64,000 bases of DNA from Synergistaceae bacterium (lineage in GTDB: Bacteria; Synergistota; Synergistia; Synergistales; Aminobacteriaceae), in NCBI GenBank assembly GCA_031277095.1, contig JAISLU010000071.1, positions 1-64,000 on the forward strand, written 5' to 3'. Of this stretch, positions 16,943 to 26,560 are shown one piece after another (the stretch's first letter is position 1; every line of letters begins with the position of its first letter). The notes beneath the pieces were generated by a model. It did no database searches, was not told where the DNA came from, and worked only from the letters and a program-made list of their open reading frames with translations. Position numbers and translations under genes: made by a program.

Positions 16943-17449
16943 GTGGATCAGAATATCGATGAGAAAAGCGCGGTTCATGGAGCGAGCGATGGCACCAAGG
17001 GAGGCCAGTTTGAGGGCAACATCCATATATCCGAGGATGTCATTATCGAGTTGGCGAAAAAAACGATTTTGGGAATACCCAATATACAGCCCGCCAACAT
17101 GGGCATCGCCTCCAAGTTCGGCATCGGGCGCAAGGCCAGCGACGGTATCCGCGTATCCGTCGAGGAAGGCAAAGTCCCCGCCATGACCGTGGACGCATAT
17201 ATTCTTGTCAAATACGGTCAGCGCATCCCTGATTTGGCTTGGGACGTACAGGAGAAAATCAAAGCCAACCTGGAGCGTTACACCGGCTATACTGTCTCCG
17301 CTGTAAACATCAACGTTCAGGGCATCTACCTGGAGGAACCCCAGACCGTGGAACCCGCCAAAGAAGAGGAAAAAAGCGAGTGCGGCTGCGAAAGCGAGGG
17401 TGTTTCCGAGCCTGAGGAGCGGGAAAAACAGAAGGAAGAAGCAATATGA
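16943..17449 (+). CDS. Asp23/Gls24 family protein
   Basis: The 168-residue protein has the Asp23 core: IHISEDVIIELAKKTILGIP, then VSVEEGKVPAMTVDAYILVKYG, then VNINVQGIYL. Family members are linked to the cell envelope and stress in Gram-positives. The C-terminus is a Glu/Lys tail with a CGC pair. The GTG start follows GGAGGGG. Placement upstream of nusB is a common arrangement. Confidence 0.9.
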   Translation: MDQNIDEKSAVHGASDGTKGGQFEGNIHISEDVIIELAKKTILGIPNIQPANMGIASKFGIGRKASDGIRVSVEEGKVPAMTVDAYILVKYGQRIPDLAWDVQEKIKANLERYTGYTVSAVNINVQGIYLEEPQTVEPAKEEEKSECGCESEGVSEPEEREKQKEEAI

Positions 17450-17508
17450 GTCCTTTTTTTCGATGTGTGTGATACGCGCTTTCACTCGAATTTTGGAATT
17501 AAGGCGGT

Positions 17509-18012
17509 ATGCGCATCCTAGGAGTGATGAAAGTGTATTTTTTGTGGAAACGAACTCCCTATGGCAGCATAAGAGTGTCTTGTGATGGACTTTCCGGTTT
17601 CATAGACCGTGTTTTGTCCGAAAAATCCAGATGCCGCAGTTTGTCGCTTGCCGAGGGAGAAAATGCCTCGGTTACTCTGGTTCTGTTTTCGGATGCCTCC
17701 ACGGCGGAAAGTTCCAGAGTCGAGGAGCGTCTGGCTTCTATCGTAGCGCCTTTGGGATTTCGCGTGCAGGTGGTCTGGGCGGACAGAGGCGCCCCTGAGA
17801 CCGAATGGTGCGAGACCCTTTCTTCCGCTTACCAAAGTCCGTGGACGTGGATGCTTGTCGTTTCGATGATCACCCTGGGAATCCTGTCCGGGCTCAAAGG
17901 GCTCTTTTGGACGATTTTCTGGGGGACGGCCGCCTGGTTCGTCTCCAAAGTCGTGATTTCTTTTCTGATCAGGAAGAAGATGGGATTTTTTCTGCCCGCG
18001 GAGCGGAGGTAA
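17509..18012 (+). CDS. Hypothetical membrane protein between asp23 and nusB
   Basis: The 167-residue protein has a soluble N-terminal domain of about 110 residues and then two hydrophobic helices (WTWMLVVSMITLGILSG and GLFWTIFWGTAAWFVS) with a basic end. I do not recognise the family. In Firmicutes a membrane anchor (AmaP) often sits next to Asp23, but it has the opposite order of helices and soluble domain, so an anchoring role is only a guess. A second start (ATG 17527) is possible. Confidence 0.6.
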   Translation: MRILGVMKVYFLWKRTPYGSIRVSCDGLSGFIDRVLSEKSRCRSLSLAEGENASVTLVLFSDASTAESSRVEERLASIVAPLGFRVQVVWADRGAPETEWCETLSSAYQSPWTWMLVVSMITLGILSGLKGLFWTIFWGTAAWFVSKVVISFLIRKKMGFFLPAERR

Positions 18013-18085
18013 TGTGGGCAGAGGGCCTTTTTTATCCGATGAGCGTTTCTTTTCGATGAACGACAGCCGTTCCATCGGAATAGGC

Positions 18086-18187
18086 GTTTTATATCGGGAT
18101 AAACGTTTTATATCAATGTTTTATATTCTAGAACTTTTTATATTGACGGGCGTTCCATGCTGAAAAAAAGTTCCATGCTGAAAAAAA
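18086..18187. repeat. GTTTTATAT repeats and duplicated nusB start
   Basis: GTTTTATAT starts at 18086, 18105 and 18118. After it an exact 18-bp unit, GTTCCATGCTGAAAAAAA, occurs at 18152 and 18170. That unit contains the start codon of nusB, so the gene has two in-frame ATGs (18157, 18175) in identical contexts. Confidence 0.85.
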
Positions 18188-18714
18188 CTCGCGTCGTCCA
18201 AAATCGTCATCGCGCCAGAGAGTTGGCCGTGCAGCTTTTGTATTCCCTCGGTATTCGCCCCGACCGGAACGCCAGGGAATGTGTGGACGCCTTCATATCC
18301 GAGGGCGGCTTTGCCTTCGAAGAAAGCGCCGAAATCAAAGAGTATTTGTCTTTTTTGGTCGAGGGCACCTGGGAAAAACGCTTCGACATCGACAACAAGA
18401 TGCGCATGGTGGTCACCGGGTGGCGTCCGGAACACATGGTCGCCGTGGACCGGGCGGTGCTGCGCTTGGCCATATTCGAGGGTTTTCTGACAAAAGAAGT
18501 TCCCCTTGCTGTAGCCATCTCCGAGGCGGTGGAACTGGCCCGCGCCTTCGGTACCGAGGAGTCCGGGAAGTTCGTCAACGGCGTTTTGGGTAAAATGGCG
18601 CGAGACGGCGAAAAAACTTCAGGGAAGACTTCAGAAAAAACTTCGGGGAATATTTCGATCGAGGACGGCAAATATGCAACCGATGCAACTGCGGCGATCT
18701 CAACTGACCGTTGA
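18157..18714 (+). CDS. nusB: Transcription antitermination factor NusB
   Basis: The 185-residue protein is all-helical and binds boxA RNA with NusE to prevent early termination in rRNA operons. Seen are RARELAVQLLYSLGI near the start and VDRAVLRLAIFEGFL plus VPLAVAISEAVELARAFG in the second half, ending the family core with FVNGVLGKMAR. The start codon region is an exact 18-bp duplication, so the N-terminus is MLKKSSMLKK or just MLKK. The C-terminus has a Lys-Thr-Ser-Gly repeat (18613-18648). The last 41 bp overlap xseA. Confidence 0.92.
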   Translation: MLKKSSMLKKTRVVQNRHRARELAVQLLYSLGIRPDRNARECVDAFISEGGFAFEESAEIKEYLSFLVEGTWEKRFDIDNKMRMVVTGWRPEHMVAVDRAVLRLAIFEGFLTKEVPLAVAISEAVELARAFGTEESGKFVNGVLGKMARDGEKTSGKTSEKTSGNISIEDGKYATDATAAISTDR

Positions 18715-19891
18715 CGAACTGACATTTTATATTCAAGGACTTTTTGCGTCCGACATCACGTTGAAATCGGTTGTGGTCAGCGGCGAAATATCCGAGTTCA
18801 AAAAACACACGAGCGGCCATTGCTATTTTACCCTTTTGGGTGAAGAAAGCAGGGTCGCTTGCGCTATTTTCAAACAATACGCCGGTTTCGTTCCCCAATG
18901 GCCGAATAACGGAGACAAGGTTCTCGTGGAAGGAAGCGTCGGCCTCTATGCTCAGCGCGGTGTCTACCAGTTTTACGCTCGGCGTCTTGTGCCGGTGGGC
19001 GCCGGCGCCATCGAACGGGCCCGTCAGGAGCTTCAGGAGCGCCTCGAAAAAGAGGGCTTGTTCTCCCCCGATTTAAAGAGATCTTTGCCCCCTTACCCCA
19101 GGAAAGTGGCGGTGATCACATCGGAGACGGGAGCCGCGGCGTTGGACGTCATCCAGGTGGCCAGGCGCCGCTATCCTTCTTGCGAGATTGTCTTGGTGGG
19201 TGCGCAGGTGCAGGGTGCGGACGCGGCCGCGGATATCGTGCGCGCGTTTTCCCGGGTGGCGGCGATTCCCCGCCTCGACGGCGCGCTTTTAGTGCGGGGC
19301 GGCGGGAGCCGTGAAGATCTCGTCCCCTTCGACGACGAAGACGTGGTGCGGGCCGTGCGTTCCTGTCCCGTCCCCGTGGTGAGCGGAGTGGGGCACGACA
19401 TCGACACGACGCTGTGCGACCTGGCGGCGGACCTTCGCGCGTCCACCCCCTCCGCGGCGGCGGAGCTCGTTTTCCCCGACCGGACGGAGATCGTTCAGCA
19501 GCTTCTCGAAGTGCGGGACCGGATGGAGTACGCTGTGCGAAGGCGGATCGCGGAATGTTCGTCCCAGTTGGACCATGCGCAATCTATGGCCGTGTCCCGG
19601 ATGGGGCGGCATCTGTCCTCCTGTGGGGCGTCCCTGGACACCGCCCGTAAACGGCTTCGCTCCTCCTTCGACCTGCGCTTCGCGGAGGCCCGCAAAGCGT
19701 TAGCCGTGAGAGCGGCGTCTTTGGAGGCTTTGTCGCCCTTGGCCGTCATGGCCCGGGGGTTTGTCACCTGCGAGCGGGAAGGGGAGCGCCTTCGATCCGC
19801 CCAATCGGTCTCCAAAGGAGAGCGTGTGAAAATCTGTTTTCCCGACGGCGGGGTCGAGGCGAAAGTGGAAAAAGTAAATTTAAAAAAATAA
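18674..19891 (+). CDS. xseA: Exodeoxyribonuclease VII large subunit
   Basis: The 405-residue protein starts with an OB-fold domain (LTVDELTFYIQGLF, then GEISEFKKHTSGHCYFTL) and has the catalytic ExoVII domain (VAVITSETGAAALDVIQV, then LLVRGGGSREDLVPFDDE, then VVSGVGHDIDTTLCDLAAD). The C-terminal region is helical, as expected for the subunit that binds XseB. XseB is not adjacent. The enzyme digests single-stranded DNA. The start overlaps nusB. Confidence 0.95.
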   Translation: MQPMQLRRSQLTVDELTFYIQGLFASDITLKSVVVSGEISEFKKHTSGHCYFTLLGEESRVACAIFKQYAGFVPQWPNNGDKVLVEGSVGLYAQRGVYQFYARRLVPVGAGAIERARQELQERLEKEGLFSPDLKRSLPPYPRKVAVITSETGAAALDVIQVARRRYPSCEIVLVGAQVQGADAAADIVRAFSRVAAIPRLDGALLVRGGGSREDLVPFDDEDVVRAVRSCPVPVVSGVGHDIDTTLCDLAADLRASTPSAAAELVFPDRTEIVQQLLEVRDRMEYAVRRRIAECSSQLDHAQSMAVSRMGRHLSSCGASLDTARKRLRSSFDLRFAEARKALAVRAASLEALSPLAVMARGFVTCEREGERLRSAQSVSKGERVKICFPDGGVEAKVEKVNLKK

Positions 19892-19919
19892 AAAATAAAA
19901 AATAAAAAATAAAAAATAA
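19882..19919. repeat. AAAAAAT tandem repeat after xseA
   Basis: A 7-bp unit AAAAAAT is repeated about five times immediately after the last xseA codons, in the 61-bp gap before ahcY. Confidence 0.85.
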
Positions 19920-19952
19920 TAAAACAATTCGAAAATTATGGAGGGGTTTGTT

Positions 19953-21206
19953 GTGGAGAAATCGACGAAATACAAAATTGCGGACATCGGAAAGGCACCC
20001 GCGGGAGCGAAAAAAATCGAGTGGGCGTGGCAGTACATGCCGTCGCTCCAGGTTCTCGAAGGCAAATACAAGGCCAGCCAGCCCTTTAAAGGCGCGACGA
20101 TCGCGGCCTGCCTTCATATGGAGGCCAAAGCGGCCTGCCTGCTGCTGACCCTCTCTCGCCTGGGGGCCACCGTCGCGGCCTGCGGGAGCAACCCTCTATC
20201 CACCCAAGACGACATCTGCGCCGCCTTGGCCGAAGGGGGAGTGAACATCTTCAGCCGGCGGGGCATGACGAAGGAGGAGTACTTCGACCACGTCCGCAGC
20301 ATTCTGGATTTCAAGCCCAATGTGATCATCGACGACGGCGCCGACGTGGTGGCGCTGGTTCACAAGGAGCGTCAAGATCTGATCCCCGGCATCAAAGGCG
20401 CGTCGGAGGAAACCACATCCGGGGTCAAGCGCCTGAAAGCCATGCAGGCCGAGGGCGTTCTGAAGTTCCCGGTGATCTTGGTCAACGACGCTTTGAGCAA
20501 ATACCTCTTCGACAACCGCTACGGCACGGGCCAGTCCGTGTGGGACGGCGTGATGCGCACCACGAACATGGTGGTGGCGGGACGCACGGTGGTGGTGGTG
20601 GGCTACGGATGGTGCGGCAAGGGCGTCGCCAAGCGGGCGGCGGGCCTGGGAGCGCGGGTGGTCGTGACGGAAATCGACCCTCACAAAGCCTGCGAGGCCC
20701 TGATGGACGGTTTCGACGTCATGCCTCTGGAGAAGGCGGCGAAGATCGGCGACATTTTTCTGACCCTCACCGGCAACATCAATGTCATCGACAAGCGCCA
20801 CTTCCCTCTGATGAAGAGCGGGGTCATCATGGGAAATGCGGGGCATTTCGACGTGGAGATCTGCATACCCGACCTGGCGGCCATGTCCGACCGAGTCGAA
20901 CATCTGCGCGACAACATCGACACCTACGTCATGAAGGACGGACGCCGCCTGAACCTGCTGGGGGAGGGTCGCCTGACGAACCTGGCCTGCGCTGACGGGC
21001 ACCCCATCGAGATCATGGACCTGAGCTTCGCCCTGCAGCTCGAGGCCGCGCTTCACGTGTACACCCACACCATGTCCCCCGGCGTTCACACCGTACCCGA
21101 AGAAACCGACAAAGCCGTCATGGAATCCAAATTGGCGGCGCTGGGCATTGTCCTCGACAAACCCACCGCAGAGCAGGTCGAATATATGAAGAGCTGGCAA
21201 GACTAA
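19953..21206 (+). CDS. ahcY: Adenosylhomocysteinase
   Basis: The enzyme splits S-adenosylhomocysteine into adenosine and homocysteine using NAD. Features are the substrate region ACLHMEAKAACLLLTL, FDNRYGTGQSVWDG near residue 185, the Rossmann glycine motif VVVGYGWCGKGVA, and GNAGHFDVEI. The length (417 residues from GTG 19953) fits bacterial members. GTG 19953 is chosen because GGAGGGG lies 6 bases before it; an ATG at 19938 sits inside that ribosome site. The next gene deaminates the same substrate, so both drain SAH. Confidence 0.95.
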   Translation: MEKSTKYKIADIGKAPAGAKKIEWAWQYMPSLQVLEGKYKASQPFKGATIAACLHMEAKAACLLLTLSRLGATVAACGSNPLSTQDDICAALAEGGVNIFSRRGMTKEEYFDHVRSILDFKPNVIIDDGADVVALVHKERQDLIPGIKGASEETTSGVKRLKAMQAEGVLKFPVILVNDALSKYLFDNRYGTGQSVWDGVMRTTNMVVAGRTVVVVGYGWCGKGVAKRAAGLGARVVVTEIDPHKACEALMDGFDVMPLEKAAKIGDIFLTLTGNINVIDKRHFPLMKSGVIMGNAGHFDVEICIPDLAAMSDRVEHLRDNIDTYVMKDGRRLNLLGEGRLTNLACADGHPIEIMDLSFALQLEAALHVYTHTMSPGVHTVPEETDKAVMESKLAALGIVLDKPTAEQVEYMKSWQD

Positions 21207-21236
21207 CAGCGCATGCTTCAACTCTAGGAGGACCGT

Positions 21237-22541
21237 ATGGCTACTTTATTTAAAGACGTTTTCATACTGGACGGGGAGCGGGAGAGGGCGCAGCGGGGGC
21301 ATATTCTCGTTTCCAAGGGGCGTATCCAGACTTTGTTGGAGATCTCGGAAACTCCTCCCGCCGCCGACAAGGTCGTGGAGGGCGGAGGGCACATGGCCGT
21401 GCTGCCGGGGTTCGTGAACGCTCACACCCACGCGGCGATGGTGTTGCTGCGCGGGCTGGGGGAAGAAGCGCCTTTGATGGAGTGGCTTCAGAAGAAAATA
21501 TGGCCCGCCGAAGAAAAACTCACCCCCGAATACATCTACTGGGGCACGGCGTCCGCGATCCTGGAGATGTTGGCCACGGGAACCACCTGTTTCGCCGACA
21601 TGTATTTCGAGATGGACGGAGTGGCTCAGGTCGCGCTGAAAGCGGGGATACGCGCCGCGCTTTGTCGGGGCATCACCAACGGGCCCCCTGTCGACGGGGT
21701 TTCCAAAATCCACCGCAGCATCGAGGACAATCTCGGCCTGTTCGACCGCTGGCACGGGCGGGAGGGACTTCTCACGGTTCAGCTCGGCCCTCATGCCCCC
21801 TACACCGTCCCCTTCGGCGACATGGAAAAAATCGTGGAAATCGCAAAAGCACGCGGCATCGGACTTCATTTTCATTTTCTCGAAACGGAGTGGGAGCTGG
21901 GCTATATTCGGGACGAGCTGAAGATGACGCCCGAAGCCTATCTTCGTAACCTGAGGATTTTGGAAGTTCCGGGGGTCGTTCTGGCCCACGGAGTGTGGAT
22001 GAACCCCGACTGGGCGGACAGCTTGGACATGTCCCAGGCGACCATCGTACACAATCCGGACAGCAACATGAAGCTGGGCAGCGGAGTGATGCCCCTGGAC
22101 ACGTGGCTCGACAAAAACGTCGGCTTGGCCCTGGGAACGGACGGCGCGTCGAGCAACAACCGCCTGGACATGTGGGACGCCATGCGGAGCGCCGCGCTGC
22201 TCCACAAGGGGGTTTCCCGCAACCCGACCAGCGTTCCCGCTCTGGATATCCTGCGGATGGCCACCTTCGAGGGGGCGCGTGCCTTCGGGTTCGCGAACAA
22301 AGGCTTGATTCGCGAGGGATGGATGGCGGACCTGATTCTGGTGGATCTGGACCAGCCCCATTATCTGGGGGTGAATGAAGAGAACTTGACGAACTACATC
22401 GTCTACGCCGGGTCCTCGTCCGATATCAGCGGTACCATGGTGGATGGCAAGTGGCTGTACAGAAACGGCGTCTATGCCACTTTGGACAAAAACGAGATTC
22501 TGCAGAAGGCCCGGGAGGCGCGAAAGGCCATCACGGCGTAA
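21237..22541 (+). CDS. mtaD: 5'-methylthioadenosine/S-adenosylhomocysteine deaminase
   Basis: The 434-residue protein is an amidohydrolase with the metal site NAHTHAAMVLLRG near residue 60, GPHAPYTV near 185, LHFHFLETEWE near 205, VLAHGVWM near 240, and the Asp in LGTDGASSNN near 300. It deaminates SAH or methylthioadenosine to the inosyl compounds. Thirty bp separate it from ahcY, with AGGAGG before the ATG, so the pair is an operon for methyl-cycle by-products. Confidence 0.93.
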   Translation: MATLFKDVFILDGERERAQRGHILVSKGRIQTLLEISETPPAADKVVEGGGHMAVLPGFVNAHTHAAMVLLRGLGEEAPLMEWLQKKIWPAEEKLTPEYIYWGTASAILEMLATGTTCFADMYFEMDGVAQVALKAGIRAALCRGITNGPPVDGVSKIHRSIEDNLGLFDRWHGREGLLTVQLGPHAPYTVPFGDMEKIVEIAKARGIGLHFHFLETEWELGYIRDELKMTPEAYLRNLRILEVPGVVLAHGVWMNPDWADSLDMSQATIVHNPDSNMKLGSGVMPLDTWLDKNVGLALGTDGASSNNRLDMWDAMRSAALLHKGVSRNPTSVPALDILRMATFEGARAFGFANKGLIREGWMADLILVDLDQPHYLGVNEENLTNYIVYAGSSSDISGTMVDGKWLYRNGVYATLDKNEILQKAREARKAITA

Positions 22542-22850
22542 GGCATGGGGAACTCGGAAACATCGAAAGGTGTACGGCCTCGGGGAGAGGGTCCCCGGGG
22601 CGACTGGTCATGTTGCCGGGATGAAGCACGATCGTACCCGTCGCCTTTGAAGCCTTCTTGAGCGCGCGTTCTGAAGATTTCCTTTTTGTAACTGCTGCTA
22701 ATGTTTAAACAGAGAGAAACCCACTCGCCACCTTCAACCCAGAAAAACGGCTCGATCTCTTTCTTGAATTTCGCGTCGTCTTCATAAGGCTTAAAAAATC
22801 GGTTTATGTTTATTACATTCCATTTACTATTATCCAATCTTCTCTGAACT
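22542..22850. other. Gap between convergent mtaD and hutU
   Basis: About 300 bp with no convincing gene. A hairpin can form at 22581-22597 (CGGGGA and TCCCCG around GAGGG), without a T-tract. The right half is markedly AT-rich. A minus-strand frame runs through it but overlaps hutU and shows no family features; it may be a decayed gene. Confidence 0.4.
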
Positions 22851-24866
22851 CTATCGCGTACCGACCAGTTTTTCGAGATATTCCTCATCGGCGACGAAGG
22901 GCAAGGTGATGTGGCCGTCGCCGCGCTTCCGGTTGAACTCCTTCACGGTCTCTATGGCGTGTTCGTTTCGGGCCCAGGCGCGCCGCGCCACACCTCCCAT
23001 GACGTCCCAGCTCATGGAGGAGCGGATGACCTCGTCGACCCGCCGGCTCCCGTCGAGAACCAGGCCGAACCCGCCGTTGACCGCCTTGCCGGTCCCCACT
23101 CCACCGCCGTTGTGGAGGGCCACCAGGCTCATGCCTCGGGCGCTGTTTCCCGCAAAACATTGAATCGCCATTTCCGCCATCACGTTGCTGCCGTCTTTGA
23201 TGTTTGCGGTCTCGCGGTAGGGCGAGTCCGTGCCGGACACGTCGTGATGGTCGCGCCCCAACATCACAGGCCCGATCTCGCCGTTGCGCACCATTTCGTT
23301 AAACTTCAGGGCGATGGCCATGCGGCCTTCCTCGTCCTGATACAGAATCCGGGCCTGGGTCCCCACCACGAGCTTGTTCTTTTCAGCGTCCCGGATCCAC
23401 GCCCAGTTGTCGTGGTCCTGGAAGCGCCTTTCGGGGTCGATGCAGTCCATGGCGGCCCGGTCGGTCTTGCGGAGGTCCTCCGGGTCCCGGCTGAGGCAGA
23501 CCCACCGGAACGGCCCGTAACCGTAATCGAAGAGAAGCGGCCCCATGATGTCCTCCACGTAGGAGGGGAAAATGAACCCCTCGTAGGTGTCCACGCCGTT
23601 CTTCGATATTTCTTTTACCCCCGCGTCGAACACGGCCCTCATGAAGGAGTTGCCGTAGTCGAAGAAATAGGCGCCTTTTTTCACCAGGGCCTGGATCAGC
23701 TCGAAGTGTTTTCTGAGGCTGACGTCCACGTGTTTTCGGAACTGCTCCGGGTTTTCCCGCAGCATCCGGGTTCGCTCCTCGAAGGTCAGTCCCTGGGGGC
23801 AGTAGCCTCCCTCGTACACGGCGTGGCAGGAGGTCTGGTCGGAGAGAAGTTCCACCTTTTTCCCCTTGTCCAAGGCGTACTGGAGGAGATCGACGATGTT
23901 GCCCTCGTAGGCGACGGAAAGGGGTTTGCCCTCCCTCATGGCCCCTTCGGCCCAAGTGAAAGCCTCGGCCAAGTCGGCGGTTCTTTTGGCGACCCAGCCC
24001 TGAGTGAGGCGTGTCTCGATTCTCGAGGGGTCCACCTCGGCGATAATGGACGCCGCCCCCGCGATGTCGGCCGCCTTGGGCTGGGCGCCGCTCATGCCTC
24101 CCAGACCGGAGGAGATGAAGAGATGCCCCGCGAGCCCCTTGTCCCGGGAAAGCTCGAACCTGCGCCTTCCGGCGTTGAGCAGGGTGTTGTAGGTGCCGTG
24201 GACGATGCCCTGGGGTCCGATGTACATCCACCCCCCCGCCGTCATTTGCCCGTAGTTCGCGACCCCCAGGGCGGCGGCGCGGGCGAAGCCGACGGCGTCG
24301 TCGAAGAGGCCCACCATGAGGCCGTTGGTCAAGACGACCCGGGGCGCCTCGGGGCGGGAACGGAACAGTCCCAAGGGGTGTCCCGACTGAAGCACCAGTG
24401 TCTGATCCTGGGTTACGAACTCCAAATATTTTTTGATGAGGCGATACTGCATCCAGTTTTGGCAGACCTGTCCCGTCTCTCCGTAGGTCACCAGCTCGTA
24501 GGGATAGAGGGCCACCTCGAAGTCCAGGTTGTTGTCGATCATCACCTGAAAGGCCTTGCCTTCGGTACACTTTCCTTTGTATTCGCCGATGGGTTTGCCA
24601 AAGAGGCGTCCCTCGGGGCGGAAGCGGTAACCGTAGATTCTGCCCCGCTCTCTGTATTCTTCGAGGAACTCGGGAGCCAGTTCTTTATGGAACTTCTCGG
24701 GGATGTAGCGCAGCGCGTTTTTCAGGGCGAGGACGGTCTCTTTTTTGTTCAGGACCTGCCCCCTGTTGGGAGCCCTCCGGATACCCGGCTCGAACTTCGC
24801 CGCGGGCGGCAATCCCTGGGGAAAATCCAGTTCAATCTCCAAGGTTTTACCCGTAGAATCGAACAC
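22851..24866 (-). CDS. hutU: Urocanate hydratase
   Basis: The 671-residue protein converts urocanate to imidazolonepropionate in histidine breakdown. Recognisable parts are the NAD-binding region VANYGQMTAGGWMYIGPQG, the glycine-rich HLFISSGLGGMSGAQPKA, the Cys-containing DQTSCHAVYEGGYCP near residue 345, and VLGRDHHDVSGTDSPYRET near 540. It is of the long form (about 670 rather than 550 residues). The GTG start follows GGAGGGG. No other hut gene is in the window. Confidence 0.95.
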   Translation of the reverse strand: MFDSTGKTLEIELDFPQGLPPAAKFEPGIRRAPNRGQVLNKKETVLALKNALRYIPEKFHKELAPEFLEEYRERGRIYGYRFRPEGRLFGKPIGEYKGKCTEGKAFQVMIDNNLDFEVALYPYELVTYGETGQVCQNWMQYRLIKKYLEFVTQDQTLVLQSGHPLGLFRSRPEAPRVVLTNGLMVGLFDDAVGFARAAALGVANYGQMTAGGWMYIGPQGIVHGTYNTLLNAGRRRFELSRDKGLAGHLFISSGLGGMSGAQPKAADIAGAASIIAEVDPSRIETRLTQGWVAKRTADLAEAFTWAEGAMREGKPLSVAYEGNIVDLLQYALDKGKKVELLSDQTSCHAVYEGGYCPQGLTFEERTRMLRENPEQFRKHVDVSLRKHFELIQALVKKGAYFFDYGNSFMRAVFDAGVKEISKNGVDTYEGFIFPSYVEDIMGPLLFDYGYGPFRWVCLSRDPEDLRKTDRAAMDCIDPERRFQDHDNWAWIRDAEKNKLVVGTQARILYQDEEGRMAIALKFNEMVRNGEIGPVMLGRDHHDVSGTDSPYRETANIKDGSNVMAEMAIQCFAGNSARGMSLVALHNGGGVGTGKAVNGGFGLVLDGSRRVDEVIRSSMSWDVMGGVARRAWARNEHAIETVKEFNRKRGDGHITLPFVADEEYLEKLVGTR

Positions 24867-24986
24867 ATAAACCCCTCCTCTAAATTCACCTTTAAATTAA
24901 TTTTAAATTAACTTTATAAATTGGTCATTGAAAGTCAATGCTTTTGTACCCTTCTCAAGCTCCCTGGGCGTTTAAATTTGGGGGGC

Positions 24987-26498
24987 TCACTTCATCATCA
25001 TCGAGGTGCCTGGGTTGTCCTTCAGGTAAACGTCGTGGGCGCCCCCTTCGATGATGCTCAAGGAGGACACCTGAGTGATCCGGGCTTTTTTCTGGAACTC
25101 CGTCAGGGTCAAGGCGCCGCAGTTGCACATGGTGGAGCGGATCTTGTGCAGGGTGACCCCCAGGTTGTCGTGGAGGCTTCCCGCGTAAGGCACGTAGGAG
25201 TCCACTCCTTCCTCGAAGGAAAGCCCTGGGTCGCCCAGGTCGTACCTCTGCCAGTTCCGCGCCCTGAGGGAGCCCTCGCCCCAATACTCCTTCATGTAGT
25301 TTCCTCCCACGGTCACCTTGTTGCTGGGGCTCTCGTCGAACCGGGCGAAATATCGGCCCAACATGCAAAAATCGCTGCCCATAGCCAGAGCCAGGGACAT
25401 GTGGTAATCGTGGACGATGCCCCCGTCGGAGCATATGGGAACGTAGATGCCCGTCTTTTGCAAGTACTCGTCCCGCGCCTTGGCGACCTCGATGACGGCC
25501 GTGGCCTGCCCTCTTCCGATGCCTTTCGTCTCCCGGGTGATGCAGATGGACCCCCCGCCGATGCCGATTTTGACGAAGTCGGCGCCCGACTCGGCCAGAA
25601 AGAGAAAACCGTCCCGGTCCACGATGTTGCCCGCGCCGACTTTGACCGAATCTCCGTAAGCGTCCCGGATATATTTCAGCGTGGTTTTCTGCCATTCGGA
25701 AAAACCCTCGGAGGAGTCGATGCATAAAATATCCGCCCCCGCGGCCACCAGCGCCGGAACGCGGTCCCGATAGTCCCGGGTGTTGATGCCGGCCCCCACC
25801 ACGTAGCGTTTGGAGGAATCCGTGAGTTCCAGGAGATTTTCTTTGTTGGAAGTGTAGTCCTTTCGGAAGACGAGGGCCACCATGCGTCCCCCGTCGCTGA
25901 GGATGGGCAGGGTGTTCAGCTTGTGGTCCCAGATGATGTTGTTGGCTTCCTTGAGGCTGGTGCCCTCCGGGGCGTAAATGATTTTGTCGATGGGGGTCAT
26001 GAAGGTGTCGATGCGGGTGTTTCTGTCCATACGGGTGACGCGGTAATCCCGCCCCGTCACGATGCCGATCAGCTTCCCGCTTTGTGTTCCGTCGTCGGTG
26101 ACGGCCACGGTGGAGTGTCCCGTTCGGGTCTTGAGTTCCAGAATGTCCCCCAGAGTTTGGTCCGGCCTGAGGTTGGAGTCGCTGACGACGAAGCCCGCCT
26201 TGTAATCTTTCACCTTTTTGACCATAGCCGCCTGATGCTCTATGGGCTGGGAGGCGTAGACAAAAGAGATCCCCCCTTCTTTCGCCAGGGCGATGGCCAT
26301 TCTGTCGTCGGATACGGCCTGCATCACGGCCGACACCAGGGGAATATTCATACTCAGCGGCGCTTCCTCCCCCCACTTGAATTTCGCCACGGGGGTCCTC
26401 AAGGAGGTGTTCGCGAGAACGCAGTCGGACGAAGAATAACCCGGAACCAACAGGTACTCGTTGAAGGTCCGAGAAGGTTCCGTATAATAATAGGCCAT
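24987..26498 (-). CDS. guaB: IMP dehydrogenase
   Basis: The 503-residue enzyme makes XMP from IMP. It has a TIM barrel interrupted by two CBS modules (about residues 95-220). Catalytic Cys lies in [17 protein letters not shown] near residue 318, and the flap contains the Arg-Tyr pair in [11 protein letters not shown]. The start ([15 protein letters not shown]) and end are not those of typical bacterial GuaB; they resemble my memory of the trichomonad (Tritrichomonas) enzyme, also 503 residues. The ATG follows AAGGAGG. It lies between galK and hutU on the same strand. Confidence 0.93.
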   Translation of the reverse strand: MAYYYTEPSRTFNEYLLVPGYSSSDCVLANTSLRTPVAKFKWGEEAPLSMNIPLVSAVMQAVSDDRMAIALAKEGGISFVYASQPIEHQAAMVKKVKDYKAGFVVSDSNLRPDQTLGDILELKTRTGHSTVAVTDDGTQSGKLIGIVTGRDYRVTRMDRNTRIDTFMTPIDKIIYAPEGTSLKEANNIIWDHKLNTLPILSDGGRMVALVFRKDYTSNKENLLELTDSSKRYVVGAGINTRDYRDRVPALVAAGADILCIDSSEGFSEWQKTTLKYIRDAYGDSVKVGAGNIVDRDGFLFLAESGADFVKIGIGGGSICITRETKGIGRGQATAVIEVAKARDEYLQKTGIYVPICSDGGIVHDYHMSLALAMGSDFCMLGRYFARFDESPSNKVTVGGNYMKEYWGEGSLRARNWQRYDLGDPGLSFEEGVDSYVPYAGSLHDNLGVTLHKIRSTMCNCGALTLTEFQKKARITQVSSLSIIEGGAHDVYLKDNPGTSMMMK

Positions 26499-26510
26499 GA
26501 AAGTCCTCCT

Positions 26511-26560
26511 TAAACTTTACTTTCCTAAACTTGCTTGCCTAAACTTGCTTTCTTAAATTT
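26511..26560. repeat. 14-15 bp tandem repeat between guaB and galK
   Basis: TAAAC-type units begin at 26511, 26526, 26540 and 26554 (unit TAAACTTGCTTTCC). The rightmost copy contains the galK stop codon. Confidence 0.75.

Noticed and set aside
22911..24911. 666-residue plus-strand frame opposite hutU
   Set aside because: It is a shadow on the antisense strand of a clear urocanase gene; the translation shows no family features and hutU explains the codon pattern.
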